From: Sphingomonas crocodyli
Lineage (GTDB): Bacteria; Pseudomonadota; Alphaproteobacteria; Sphingomonadales; Sphingomonadaceae
NCBI RefSeq assembly: GCF_004005865.1
Contig: NZ_SACN01000001.1
Span: forward strand, 2,232,001-2,296,000
Direction of reading: 5' to 3'
DNA: 64,000 bases
The notes under the pieces were generated by a model that was given only the letters and a program-made list of their open reading frames with translations, was not told the DNA's origin and did not search any database. Positions 53,393 to 62,648 of this stretch are shown piece after piece. The translations under genes were made by a program, and so were the position numbers. Numbering within the stretch: the first letter of the stretch is position 1; each line of letters opens with the position of its first letter.

Positions 53393-55858
53393 ATGAACCT
53401 GACCACCGCCGCGAGCCTGCCCAAACCCGCCCCGCGCGCCAGCGATCCCGCGACGCTCGCCGGCGAGATTATCGAGCGCCTTACCTATCGCATCGGCAAG
53501 AATGCCGCCGCCGCCAAGGCGCATGACTGGCTGGCCGCCAGCATCCTCGTCGTCCGCGATCGGATCATCGACAGCTGGATCGCGAGCACGCAGGAAACCT
53601 ACGAGGCGGGCGCCAAGCGCGTCTATTATCTCAGCCTCGAATTCCTGATCGGCCGCCTGATGCGCGACGCCGTGTCGAACCTGGGCCTGATGGAAGCGAT
53701 GCGCGAGGCGCTGTCGTCCCTCGGCGTCGATATCGATCTGATCCGCGAACTGGAGCCGGATGCGGCGCTCGGCAATGGCGGCCTCGGTCGCCTCGCCGCC
53801 TGCTTCATGGAGTCGATGGCGACGGTCGACGTGCCCGCCTACGGATATGGCATCCGTTATGTGAACGGCATGTTCCGGCAGGAGATTTCGGACGGCTGGC
53901 AGGTCGAACTGCCCGAAACCTGGCTTGCGCACGGCAATAACTGGGAGTTCGAACGGCGCGAGGCGAGCTATGAAATCGGCTTCGGCGGTGTCGTCGAACT
54001 CGCCGCCGCAGACGGATCGGGCGATCATGCCCGACACTGGAAGCCGCACGATCGCTTCATCGCCACCGCATATGACACGCCGGTCGTCGGCTGGCGCGGC
54101 GAGCGGGTCAACACGCTGCGGCTGTGGACCGCGCAGCCGATCGACCCGATCCTGCTCGATGCCTTCAACGCCGGCGATCACATCGGCGCGCTCAGGGAAA
54201 GCAACCAGGCCGAGGCGCTCACGCGCGTCCTCTATCCCGCCGACGCGACCCCGGCAGGCCAGGAGCTCCGGCTGCGGCAGGAATATTTCTTCTCCTCCGC
54301 CTCGCTGCAGGACATCACCCGCCGTCACCTCCAATATTTCGGCGATCTGCGCACCTTGCCCGACAAGGCAGCGATCCAGCTCAACGACACCCACCCCGCC
54401 GTGGCCGTCGCCGAACTGATGCGGATCCTGATCGATCATCACGATCTGGGCTTCGACGAGGCGTGGGACGTCACCCGCCGCACCTTCAGCTACACCAACC
54501 ACACCCTGCTGCCCGAGGCGCTCGAAAGCTGGCCTGTGCCGCTGTTCGAACGGCTGCTGCCACGGCACATGCAACTGGTCTATGCGATCAACGCCAAGCT
54601 GCTGATCGAGGCGCGTAAGGATCGCGGCTTCGACGACGGCGCGATCAGCGCGATCAGCCTGATCGATGAGGGTGGCGACCGGCGCGTGCGGATGGGCAAT
54701 CTCGCCTTCGCCGGATCGCACAGCGTCAACGGCGTCTCGGCGCTCCATACCGAGTTGATGAAGGAGACGGTGTTCGCCGATCTCCACAAACTCTATCCCG
54801 ACCGGATCAACAACAAGACCAACGGCATCACGCCGCGCCGCTGGCTGATGCAGTGCAATCCGGGGCTGACCAGCCTGTTGCGCGAGGCGATCGGCGATGC
54901 CTTCCTCGACGATGCCGAGGCGCTGCAGGCGCTCAAGCCCTTCGCCGAAGACAGCGCATTTCAGGAGAAGTTCGCGGCGGTGAAGCGCGCGAACAAGGTT
55001 GTCCTGTCGAACCTGCTGCGCGATCGCATGGGGCTGAAGATCGATCCCGACGCCCTGTTCGACACCCAGATCAAGCGCATCCACGAATATAAGCGCCAAT
55101 TGCTCAACATCGTCGAGGCGGTCGCGCTCTACGATCAGATCCGCAGCCATCCCGAACGCGACTGGGTGCCGCGCGTGAAGCTGTTCGGCGGCAAGGCGGC
55201 GCCGAGCTATCACAATGCCAAGCTGATCATAAAGCTCGCCAACGACGTCGCGCGCGTGATCAACCATGATCCGGCAGTTCAGGGCATGCTCAAGGTCGCC
55301 TTCGTGCCCAATTACAACGTCTCGCTGGCCGAGATCATGATGCCGGCGGCCGACCTGTCCGAACAGATATCGACCGCGGGCATGGAGGCGTCAGGCACCG
55401 GCAACATGAAGTTCGCGCTCAACGGCGCGCTGACGATCGGCACGCTCGACGGCGCCAATGTCGAAATGCGCGACCATGTGGGTGCGGAGAATATCAAGAT
55501 TTTCGGCCTGACCGCCGCCCAGGTTTCCGAATGGCGCAGCGGCGGATATCAGCCGCGCAAGGTGATCGAGGCGTCGCGCGAATTGTCGCAGGCGCTGTCC
55601 GCGATCCAGAGCGGGGTCTTCTCCCCCGACGATCGCGATCGGTATCGCGATCTGATTCAGGGGCTGTACGACCATGACTGGTTCATGGTCGCGGCCGACT
55701 TCGACGCATACCACGCCGCGCAGCGCGAGTTGGACACGCTCTGGGGCGATCAGCCGCAGTGGCGCGCGCAGGCCATTCGAAATGTGGCAGGCATGGGGTG
55801 GTTCTCATCCGATCGCACAATCCGCCAATATGCCTCTGAAATCTGGAAAGTTCTCTGA
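53393..55858 (+). CDS. glgP: Glycogen/starch/alpha-glucan phosphorylase
   Basis: An 821-residue GT35 phosphorylase that releases glucose 1-phosphate from glycogen. The N-terminal block KRVYYLSLEFLIGRLM, ALGNGGLGRLAACFMESMAT, and the PLP-lysine region EASGTGNMKFALNGALTIG near the C-terminus are present. The start at 53393 (MNLTTAASLPKPAP) is preceded by GGGGGAA. It is the first gene of the glycogen operon; its TGA overlaps the proposed CTG start of glgB. Confidence 0.96.
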   Translation: MNLTTAASLPKPAPRASDPATLAGEIIERLTYRIGKNAAAAKAHDWLAASILVVRDRIIDSWIASTQETYEAGAKRVYYLSLEFLIGRLMRDAVSNLGLMEAMREALSSLGVDIDLIRELEPDAALGNGGLGRLAACFMESMATVDVPAYGYGIRYVNGMFRQEISDGWQVELPETWLAHGNNWEFERREASYEIGFGGVVELAAADGSGDHARHWKPHDRFIATAYDTPVVGWRGERVNTLRLWTAQPIDPILLDAFNAGDHIGALRESNQAEALTRVLYPADATPAGQELRLRQEYFFSSASLQDITRRHLQYFGDLRTLPDKAAIQLNDTHPAVAVAELMRILIDHHDLGFDEAWDVTRRTFSYTNHTLLPEALESWPVPLFERLLPRHMQLVYAINAKLLIEARKDRGFDDGAISAISLIDEGGDRRVRMGNLAFAGSHSVNGVSALHTELMKETVFADLHKLYPDRINNKTNGITPRRWLMQCNPGLTSLLREAIGDAFLDDAEALQALKPFAEDSAFQEKFAAVKRANKVVLSNLLRDRMGLKIDPDALFDTQIKRIHEYKRQLLNIVEAVALYDQIRSHPERDWVPRVKLFGGKAAPSYHNAKLIIKLANDVARVINHDPAVQGMLKVAFVPNYNVSLAEIMMPAADLSEQISTAGMEASGTGNMKFALNGALTIGTLDGANVEMRDHVGAENIKIFGLTAAQVSEWRSGGYQPRKVIEASRELSQALSAIQSGVFSPDDRDRYRDLIQGLYDHDWFMVAADFDAYHAAQRELDTLWGDQPQWRAQAIRNVAGMGWFSSDRTIRQYASEIWKVL

Positions 55859-58014
55859 CCAGCCTTTCGCCTTCCGACATTGCTGCGATCGTCGAGGGGC
55901 GCCACGGAAACCCCTTTGCGGTGCTGGGCGTCCATGCTGGCGACAAGGGCCTGATCGCCCGCGCCTTCATCCCCGGTGCGGAGAGCGTCGAGACGCTGAC
56001 ATTCGGGGGGAAATCGATCGGCATGCTCAGCCGGATCGACGATGCGGGCCTGTTCGAAGGCAAGATCAGCATCCGCAAGGCGCGGCCGCTGCGCTATCGG
56101 TGCGCGAATGCGCAGGCCGAATGGCTGTCGGGCGATCCGTATAGCTTCGGCCCGGTCCTCGGCCCGATGGACGATTATTATATCGGCGAGGGATCGCACC
56201 TTCGCCTGTTCGACAAGCTGGGCGCGCACAAGATCGTCCATGAAGGCGTCCACGGCGTCCATTTCGCCGTCTGGGCGCCCAATGCCCGGCGCGTGTCGGT
56301 GGTCGGATCGTTCAACCACTGGAACGGCGCCCGCCACGCGATGCGCCTGCGCCGCGACACGGGCATCTGGGAAATCTTCATCCCCGACATTGGCGAGGAC
56401 GAGCCGTACAAGTTCGAAATCGTCGCGAAGGACCGCAAGACGCTGCCACTCAAGGCCGACCCTTTCGGCCAGCGCGCCGAACTGCGCCCCGCCAACGCCT
56501 CGATCACGACGGCCCCGCTGGCGCACGACTGGGGCGACCAGGCGCATCGCGCCTTCTGGCAACAGGCCGACATCCGCCGCCAGCCCTTATCGATCTACGA
56601 GGTCCATGCCGGATCGTGGCAACGCGGGCCGAACGGCGACTTCCTGTCGTGGGACGAACTGGCCGATCGACTGATTCCCTACGTCGTCGACATGGGCTTT
56701 ACCCATATCGAGCTGCTGCCGATCAGCGAGCATCCCTATGATCCGAGCTGGGGCTATCAGCCGATCGGCATGTTCGCCCCCACCGCGCGTTTCGGCCGGC
56801 CCGAGGGCTTCGCGCGGTTCGTCGACGGATGCCACCGCGCCGGGATCGGCGTGATCCTCGATTGGGTGCCCGCGCATTTCCCGGTCGACGAACATGGCCT
56901 CGCCCAGTTCGATGGCACCGCGCTTTATGAGCACGCCGATCCGCGCAAGGGCTTCCACCCCGACTGGCAAACCGCGATCTACAATTTCGGGCGGCGCGAA
57001 GTGATCGCCTATCTCGTCAACAACGCGCTCTATTGGGCCGAGAAATTCCATATCGACGGGCTGCGCGTCGATGCCGTCGCATCGATGCTCTACCTCGATT
57101 ATTCGCGCAAAGCGGGCGAATGGATCCCCAATGCCAAGGGCGGGCGCGAGAATCTGGAGGCCGTGTCCTTCCTCCAGCAGATGAACCGCGAGCTTTACGG
57201 GCGCTATCCGGGCGTGATGACGATCGCCGAGGAATCGACCAGCTGGCCCAAGGTCAGCCACCCGGTCCACGAAGGCGGGCTCGGCTTCGGCTTCAAATGG
57301 AATATGGGCTTCATGAACGATACGCTGCGCTACATGGCGCGCGATCCGGTTCATCGGCGCCATCATCACGACGATATCCGCTTCGGCCTCCATTATGCCT
57401 TCAGTGAGAATTTCGTCCTGCCGCTCAGCCATGACGAGGTCGTCCACGGCAAGGGATCGCTGCTCGCCAAGATGCCCGGCGACGATTGGCAGAAGTTCGC
57501 GAACCTGCGCGCTTATTATGCGTTGATGTGGGGCCATCCGGGGAAGAAGCTGCTGTTCATGGGCCAGGAATTCGCGCAGCGGAGCGAGTGGAGCGAGGCG
57601 CGCGCACTCGACTGGTATCTGCGCGACGCGCCCGCGCATGAAGGCGTCCGCCGCCTCGTGCGCGATCTAAACCAGCTGTATCGCGGTCGCCCCGCCCTGC
57701 ACGCCCGCGATTGCGAGGGCGAAGGCTTTCGCTGGATCGTCGCCGACGATGCCGCCAATTCGGTGTTCGTATGGGAACGCCGCGCGCCCGGCGAAAAGCC
57801 GATCGTCGTCGCGACCAACCTGACCCCTGTTCCCCGCCCCGATTACGCGCTGCGTCTGCCGCAGGGCGGGCTGTGGCGCGAAGTCGTCAACAGCGATGCC
57901 GCCGCTTATGGTGGCGCCGGCATGGGCAATGGCGGCAGCGTCACAGCCGATGCCGACGGTCATGTGCGGCTTATGCTTCCCCCTCTTTCGACCATCATGC
58001 TGGAGCCCGCCTGA
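55855..58014 (+). CDS. glgB: 1,4-alpha-glucan branching enzyme (inferred CTG start)
   Basis: A 719-residue GH13 branching enzyme: an N-terminal CBM48 (about 115-210), the nucleophile D406 in [12 protein letters not shown], the acid/base E459 in [10 protein letters not shown], and [13 protein letters not shown]. The conserved N-terminus ([18 protein letters not shown]) begins upstream of the first standard start codon (GTG at 55921), and the only in-frame start-like codons are CTG. CTG at 55855 overlaps the glgP stop, follows GGAAAG by 4 nt, and gives D406/E459 against D405/E458 in E. coli. The reading frame is otherwise intact. Its stop overlaps the glgC ATG. Confidence 0.9.
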   Translation: MTSLSPSDIAAIVEGRHGNPFAVLGVHAGDKGLIARAFIPGAESVETLTFGGKSIGMLSRIDDAGLFEGKISIRKARPLRYRCANAQAEWLSGDPYSFGPVLGPMDDYYIGEGSHLRLFDKLGAHKIVHEGVHGVHFAVWAPNARRVSVVGSFNHWNGARHAMRLRRDTGIWEIFIPDIGEDEPYKFEIVAKDRKTLPLKADPFGQRAELRPANASITTAPLAHDWGDQAHRAFWQQADIRRQPLSIYEVHAGSWQRGPNGDFLSWDELADRLIPYVVDMGFTHIELLPISEHPYDPSWGYQPIGMFAPTARFGRPEGFARFVDGCHRAGIGVILDWVPAHFPVDEHGLAQFDGTALYEHADPRKGFHPDWQTAIYNFGRREVIAYLVNNALYWAEKFHIDGLRVDAVASMLYLDYSRKAGEWIPNAKGGRENLEAVSFLQQMNRELYGRYPGVMTIAEESTSWPKVSHPVHEGGLGFGFKWNMGFMNDTLRYMARDPVHRRHHHDDIRFGLHYAFSENFVLPLSHDEVVHGKGSLLAKMPGDDWQKFANLRAYYALMWGHPGKKLLFMGQEFAQRSEWSEARALDWYLRDAPAHEGVRRLVRDLNQLYRGRPALHARDCEGEGFRWIVADDAANSVFVWERRAPGEKPIVVATNLTPVPRPDYALRLPQGGLWREVVNSDAAAYGGAGMGNGGSVTADADGHVRLMLPPLSTIMLEPA

Positions 58015-59291
58015 TGCCCCCCGCCGATACGCGCCCGCGCCGCAGCCAACCGCTCGCCCGCGATGCGATGGCCTATGTCCTCGCCGGGGGACGCGGCAGC
58101 CGCTTGTTCGAATTGACCGATCGCCGCGCCAAGCCGGCGGTCTATTTCGGCGGCAAGGCGCGGATCATCGATTTCGCCCTGTCCAACGCGCTCAATTCGG
58201 GCATTCGCCGCATGGGGGTCGCGACCCAGTATAAGGCGCATTCGCTGATCCGGCACCTCCAGCGCGGCTGGAACTTCCTGCGCCCCGAGCGCAACGAAAG
58301 CTTCGACATCCTGCCCGCCAGCCAGCGCGTGTCGGAGACGCAATGGTATGAGGGCACGGCCGATGCCGTCTATCAGAACCTTGATATCATAGAAGCTTAT
58401 GATCCAGAGTTCATGATCATTCTCGCCGGCGATCACATCTACAAGATGGATTATGAGGTGATGCTGCGCCAGCATGTCGATAGCGGCGCGGACGTGACGG
58501 TCGGCTGCCTCGAAGTCCCGCGGATGGAAGCGACCGGCTTCGGCGTGATGCACATCGACAAGAATGCGCGGATCGTCGACTTTGTCGAAAAGCCCGCCGA
58601 TCCACCGGCCATGCCAGGCAAGCCCGATACCGCGCTGGCGTCGATGGGCATCTACGTCTTCACGACCAAGTTCCTCGCCGATCAGCTTCGCCGAGACGCC
58701 GCCGATGCGGCGTCCGACCATGATTTCGGCAAGGATCTGATCCCCTATATCGTCAAGAACGGGACGGCGGTCGCCCACCTCTTCTCGCAAAGCTGTATCC
58801 GCGCGGAGACCGAGCGCGAAGCCTATTGGCGCGATGTCGGCACGATCGATGCCTATTGGGAGGCGTCGATCGATCTGACCGACGTGGTCCCGCATCTCGA
58901 CATCTACGAGCGCAGCTGGCCGATCTGGAGCTATTCGGAGGTCCAGCCCCCCGCGAAATTCGTCCATAACGAGGCGGGCCGCACCGGATCGGCGACATCT
59001 TCGCTGGTCGGCGGCGGCTGCATTGTGTCCGGCGCATCGCTCCACAAAAGCCTGCTTTTCCCGGATGTTCGCGTGAACAGCTTCTCCGCGATCACAGAAG
59101 CGGTGATCATGCCCAATTGCGTGATCGGGCGCGAGGCGCGGCTGCACAAGGTGGTGATCGACCAGGGGGTGCGCATCCCGCGCGGGCTGATCGTCGGCGA
59201 AGATCCGATCCTCGACGCAAAGCGCTTCCGCCGCACCGAAAAGGGGGTGTGCCTGATCACCCGCGACATGATCGAACGCCTGGACGCTTGA
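58014..59291 (+). CDS. glgC: Glucose-1-phosphate adenylyltransferase
   Basis: A 425-residue ADP-glucose pyrophosphorylase, the committed step of glycogen synthesis. The nucleotide-binding block is [20 protein letters not shown] (20-39), with the conserved K40-P after it; a C-terminal left-handed beta-helix is indicated by the hexapeptide-like [20 protein letters not shown]. The ATG at 58014 overlaps the glgB stop by one base, so the order glgB-glgC is translationally coupled. It sits 4 bp before glgA. Confidence 0.96.
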   Translation: MPPADTRPRRSQPLARDAMAYVLAGGRGSRLFELTDRRAKPAVYFGGKARIIDFALSNALNSGIRRMGVATQYKAHSLIRHLQRGWNFLRPERNESFDILPASQRVSETQWYEGTADAVYQNLDIIEAYDPEFMIILAGDHIYKMDYEVMLRQHVDSGADVTVGCLEVPRMEATGFGVMHIDKNARIVDFVEKPADPPAMPGKPDTALASMGIYVFTTKFLADQLRRDAADAASDHDFGKDLIPYIVKNGTAVAHLFSQSCIRAETEREAYWRDVGTIDAYWEASIDLTDVVPHLDIYERSWPIWSYSEVQPPAKFVHNEAGRTGSATSSLVGGGCIVSGASLHKSLLFPDVRVNSFSAITEAVIMPNCVIGREARLHKVVIDQGVRIPRGLIVGEDPILDAKRFRRTEKGVCLITRDMIERLDA

Positions 59292-59295
59292 CCGG

Positions 59296-60729
59296 ATGCG
59301 CGTTCTCTCCGTCACGTCCGAACTCTATCCGCTGATCAAGACCGGCGGACTCGCCGATGTCGCGGGCGCCCTGCCCCTCGCGCTCGCCGATCGCGGGATC
59401 GAGGTGCGATCGATCCTGCCCGCTTACCCCGCCGTCATGCGCAAGCTGGGCAAGGCGAAGGAGGTCGCGACCTATGCCGACCTGTTCGGCGGCCCGGCGC
59501 GTATCCTTTCTGCAAAGCACGGCACGCTCGACCTGCTGCTGCTCGATGCGCCGCACCTCTTCGATCGGGAGGGCGGCCCCTATGTCGATGGCACCGGACA
59601 GGACTGGCCGGACAATCGCCGCCGCTTCGCCGCACTTTCGGCGGCGGCCGCCGATGTCGCGACGGGCAAGATCGAAGGCTGGTCGGCCGATCTGGTCCAC
59701 GCGCATGACTGGCAGGCGGCGCTCACCGCAGCTTATGTTCGCTTCGGCAGCCAGCCCGATCTTCCGGTCGTCGTCACGATCCACAATCTCGCCTTTCAGG
59801 GGCGGTTCGAGGCGCGGGCGTTCGGCGAGCTAGGCTTGCCGGAAACCGCCTATTCGGTCGATGGCGTCGAATATTATGGTGGCGTCGGCTTTCTGAAGGC
59901 GGGCCTGCAATATGCCGATGCGATCACGACGGTGAGCCCGACCTACGCCCGCGAAATCCGCACGGCCGAGTTCGGCATGGGCCTCGAAGGGCTGCTGCGC
60001 GAACGCGGCGCCAAGCTTCACGGCATCGTCAACGGCATAGATATCGCCGAATGGAATCCGGAGGTCGATCCGCACATCGCCGCCCCCTTCTCATCGCGGG
60101 CGCTTGGCGCGCGATCGAAGAACCGCAAGGCGCTAGAGAAGCGTTTCGGATTGAAGGCTGGCAAGGGCCCGATCTTCGTCGCGATCAGCCGCCTGACCTG
60201 GCAGAAGGGCACCGATCTGCTGCTCGACGCGATCGAACATATCGTGGTCCACGGTGCCCGGCTCGCTGTGCTGGGATCGGGCGATGGTGGCCTGGAAAGC
60301 GGGCTGCTTGCCGCTGCGGCACGGCATCCGGGCGAGATTGGCGTGATCACCGGCTATGACGAACCGCTCGCGCATTTGATGCAGGCGGGCGGCGACGCCA
60401 TCCTGATCCCGTCACGCTTCGAACCGTGCGGCCTCACCCAGCTTTACGGGTTGCATTATGGCTGCGTTCCGGTGGTCGCGCGGACAGGCGGCCTGGCGGA
60501 CACGATCGTCGATGCCAACGACGCGGCGCTTGCCGCCAATGCCGCAACAGGCATCCTGCATCAGCCGGGGTCGGGCGATGCCTTCAAAGGCGCGATCGAT
60601 CGCGCGATCGAGCTTTTCGCCCAGCCCGGCCTGTGGCGCGACATGCAGAAGCGGGGGATGCGCACCGACGTGTCGTGGGATCGCAGCAGCGGCCTCTACG
60701 CCGATATCTACGAAAGACTGGTGGGATGA
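59296..60729 (+). CDS. glgA: Glycogen synthase (ADP-glucose)
   Basis: A 477-residue GT5 glycogen synthase. KTGGLADV (15-22) is the ADP-glucose-binding motif, VTIHNLAFQG lies in the middle, and PSRFEPCGLTQLYGLHYGCV with RTGGLADTI closes the C-terminal catalytic half. Length fits the family. It elongates the glycogen chain from ADP-glucose made by the gene before it. The ATGA overlap with glgX follows. Confidence 0.96.
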   Translation: MRVLSVTSELYPLIKTGGLADVAGALPLALADRGIEVRSILPAYPAVMRKLGKAKEVATYADLFGGPARILSAKHGTLDLLLLDAPHLFDREGGPYVDGTGQDWPDNRRRFAALSAAAADVATGKIEGWSADLVHAHDWQAALTAAYVRFGSQPDLPVVVTIHNLAFQGRFEARAFGELGLPETAYSVDGVEYYGGVGFLKAGLQYADAITTVSPTYAREIRTAEFGMGLEGLLRERGAKLHGIVNGIDIAEWNPEVDPHIAAPFSSRALGARSKNRKALEKRFGLKAGKGPIFVAISRLTWQKGTDLLLDAIEHIVVHGARLAVLGSGDGGLESGLLAAAARHPGEIGVITGYDEPLAHLMQAGGDAILIPSRFEPCGLTQLYGLHYGCVPVVARTGGLADTIVDANDAALAANAATGILHQPGSGDAFKGAIDRAIELFAQPGLWRDMQKRGMRTDVSWDRSSGLYADIYERLVG

Positions 60730-62648
60730 TCCGCTTCGGCGCGACGCCGACCGCGAGCGGCACTCATTTCGCCCTCTGGTCCGAATGCGCCACCGAAGCC
60801 TGGGTCTGCATGTTCGACGGCGACAAAGAGACGCGCGTGCCGATGCAGCGCGGGCCACGCGATGTGTTTCAGGTGGAGGTCGAAGCGATCGGGCCGGGCG
60901 CGCGCTACGGCTTTCGCGCGGACGGCCCCTATGATCCCGATCGCGGCCACTGGTTCGATCCGAACAAGCTGCTGACCGATCCTTATGCCGTCCGCATCGA
61001 TCGCCCCTATGTCTATGATCTCCGGCTGGCCGCGCCGCGCGGCGAGGCGGTGGACACCGCGCCGCTGATGCCCAAGGCGATCGTAGAGGCCGCCCTGCCC
61101 GGCCTCGAACCGGCGCCACCGCATTTCACGCCCGGCGGGCTGATCTACGAAGTGTCGGTGCGCGGCTTCACCCGATTGCATCCCGCCATCCCCGAAAGGC
61201 ATCGCGGCACGATCGCCGCCCTCGCCCATCCGACGATCATCGATCATCTGAAGGCCATCGGCGTGAGCGCCCTCGAACTGATGCCGATCGCGGCCTGGAT
61301 CGACGAGCGCCACCTGCCCGCGCTCGGCCTCACCAACAGCTGGGGCTACAACCCGGTCAGCATGATGGCGCTCGACCCGCGCCTCGCACCCGGCGGGATC
61401 GCCGAACTGCGCGATACGGTTGCGGCGCTGCATGCGGCCGGGATCGGCGTGATCCTTGATGTCGTGTTCAACCATACGGGCGAGAGCGACCGGTTGGGGC
61501 CAACATTATCGCTGCGTGGCCTCGATGCGCTCGCCTATTTCCGCCATGCCGACGATGACTATGGCGTGCTGGCGAACGATAGCGGCACCGGCAACACGCT
61601 CGATTGCGATCATCCGGCGACGCGCCGCCTGGTCCTCGATACGCTGCGCCATTTCGTGACGCAGGCGGGCATTGACGGTTTCCGTTTCGATCTGGCCCCG
61701 GTGTTGGGCCGCCTGCGCGACGGCTTCGATCCGCACGCCGCGCTGCTGGAGGAGATGCGCGCCGATCCGATCCTGGCCGATCGCATCCTGATCGCCGAAC
61801 CTTGGGATATTGGCCCCGGCGGCTATCAACTGGGCAATTTTCCCGCGCCCTTCCTCGAATGGAATGATCGCTATCGCGACGATGTCCGCCGGTTCTGGCG
61901 CGGCGATCCTCATGCGATCGGCGATCTCGTGACCCGACTTGCGGGATCATCCGATACGTTCGGGCGTGGCGGCGTCTCCCGCTCGGTCAACTTCATCGCC
62001 GCGCATGACGGCTTCACCCTCGCCGACGTCACCGCCTTCGCGCACAAGCATAATGAGGCCAATGGCGAGCAAAATCGCGACGGCCATCATGATAACCTGT
62101 CGTGGAACAACGGCGTCGAGGGCGCAACCGACGATCCCGCCATCATCGCCGCCCGCCGCCGCGATGTCGCCGCCTTGCTGGCCACCCTGTTCGTGTCGCG
62201 CGGCACGATCATGCTGACGGCCGGTGACGAATTCGGGCGCACCCAGCGGGGCAACAACAATGCCTATTGCCAGGACAATGATCTGAGCTGGATCGACTGG
62301 GACGGGCGCGATCGCGATCTGGAGAGCCAGACCGCCCGCCTCGCCCGCTTTCGTGCGGCGCATCCCGCAGTGTCGGATCCGCGCCTGCTTGGCCCCGACG
62401 ATGTCGACTGGCTGACGCCCGACGGCCGCGATTATGAGGTCGGCGACTGGCACGATCCGGCGCAGTCGGCGATCGTGATGCTGCTCCACCTGCCCGATCA
62501 ATCGCCGCGCGTCGCCATCGCGATCAATCGGGGTCGCGAGGCGATCGATCTCACCCTGCCCGGTGGGACGTGGCGTCCGTTCGAAGGGGAGGCGAGCATG
62601 ATCGTGGAAGCCCGCAGCGTCGGCCTGTTCGTCGAGCAGCAGCCATGA
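60726..62648 (+). CDS. glgX: Glycogen debranching enzyme GlgX
   Basis: A 640-residue GH13 debranching enzyme (isoamylase type) with an N-terminal CBM48-like domain. The catalytic aspartate is in DGFRFDLAPVLGR, the glutamate in IAEPWDIGPGGYQLGNFP, and the late aspartate in NFIAAHDGFTLADVTAF. The ATG at 60726 overlaps the glgA stop and begins MIRFGATPTASGTHFALWSE. It removes branch stubs left by GlgP. Its TGA overlaps the next ATG. Confidence 0.95.
   Translation: MIRFGATPTASGTHFALWSECATEAWVCMFDGDKETRVPMQRGPRDVFQVEVEAIGPGARYGFRADGPYDPDRGHWFDPNKLLTDPYAVRIDRPYVYDLRLAAPRGEAVDTAPLMPKAIVEAALPGLEPAPPHFTPGGLIYEVSVRGFTRLHPAIPERHRGTIAALAHPTIIDHLKAIGVSALELMPIAAWIDERHLPALGLTNSWGYNPVSMMALDPRLAPGGIAELRDTVAALHAAGIGVILDVVFNHTGESDRLGPTLSLRGLDALAYFRHADDDYGVLANDSGTGNTLDCDHPATRRLVLDTLRHFVTQAGIDGFRFDLAPVLGRLRDGFDPHAALLEEMRADPILADRILIAEPWDIGPGGYQLGNFPAPFLEWNDRYRDDVRRFWRGDPHAIGDLVTRLAGSSDTFGRGGVSRSVNFIAAHDGFTLADVTAFAHKHNEANGEQNRDGHHDNLSWNNGVEGATDDPAIIAARRRDVAALLATLFVSRGTIMLTAGDEFGRTQRGNNNAYCQDNDLSWIDWDGRDRDLESQTARLARFRAAHPAVSDPRLLGPDDVDWLTPDGRDYEVGDWHDPAQSAIVMLLHLPDQSPRVAIAINRGREAIDLTLPGGTWRPFEGEASMIVEARSVGLFVEQQP

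Noticed and set aside
53303..55267. A 654-residue open frame antisense to glgP
   Set aside because: A shadow of a high-GC gene; the composition is repetitive and no family pattern is visible, whereas glgP on the other strand is intact.
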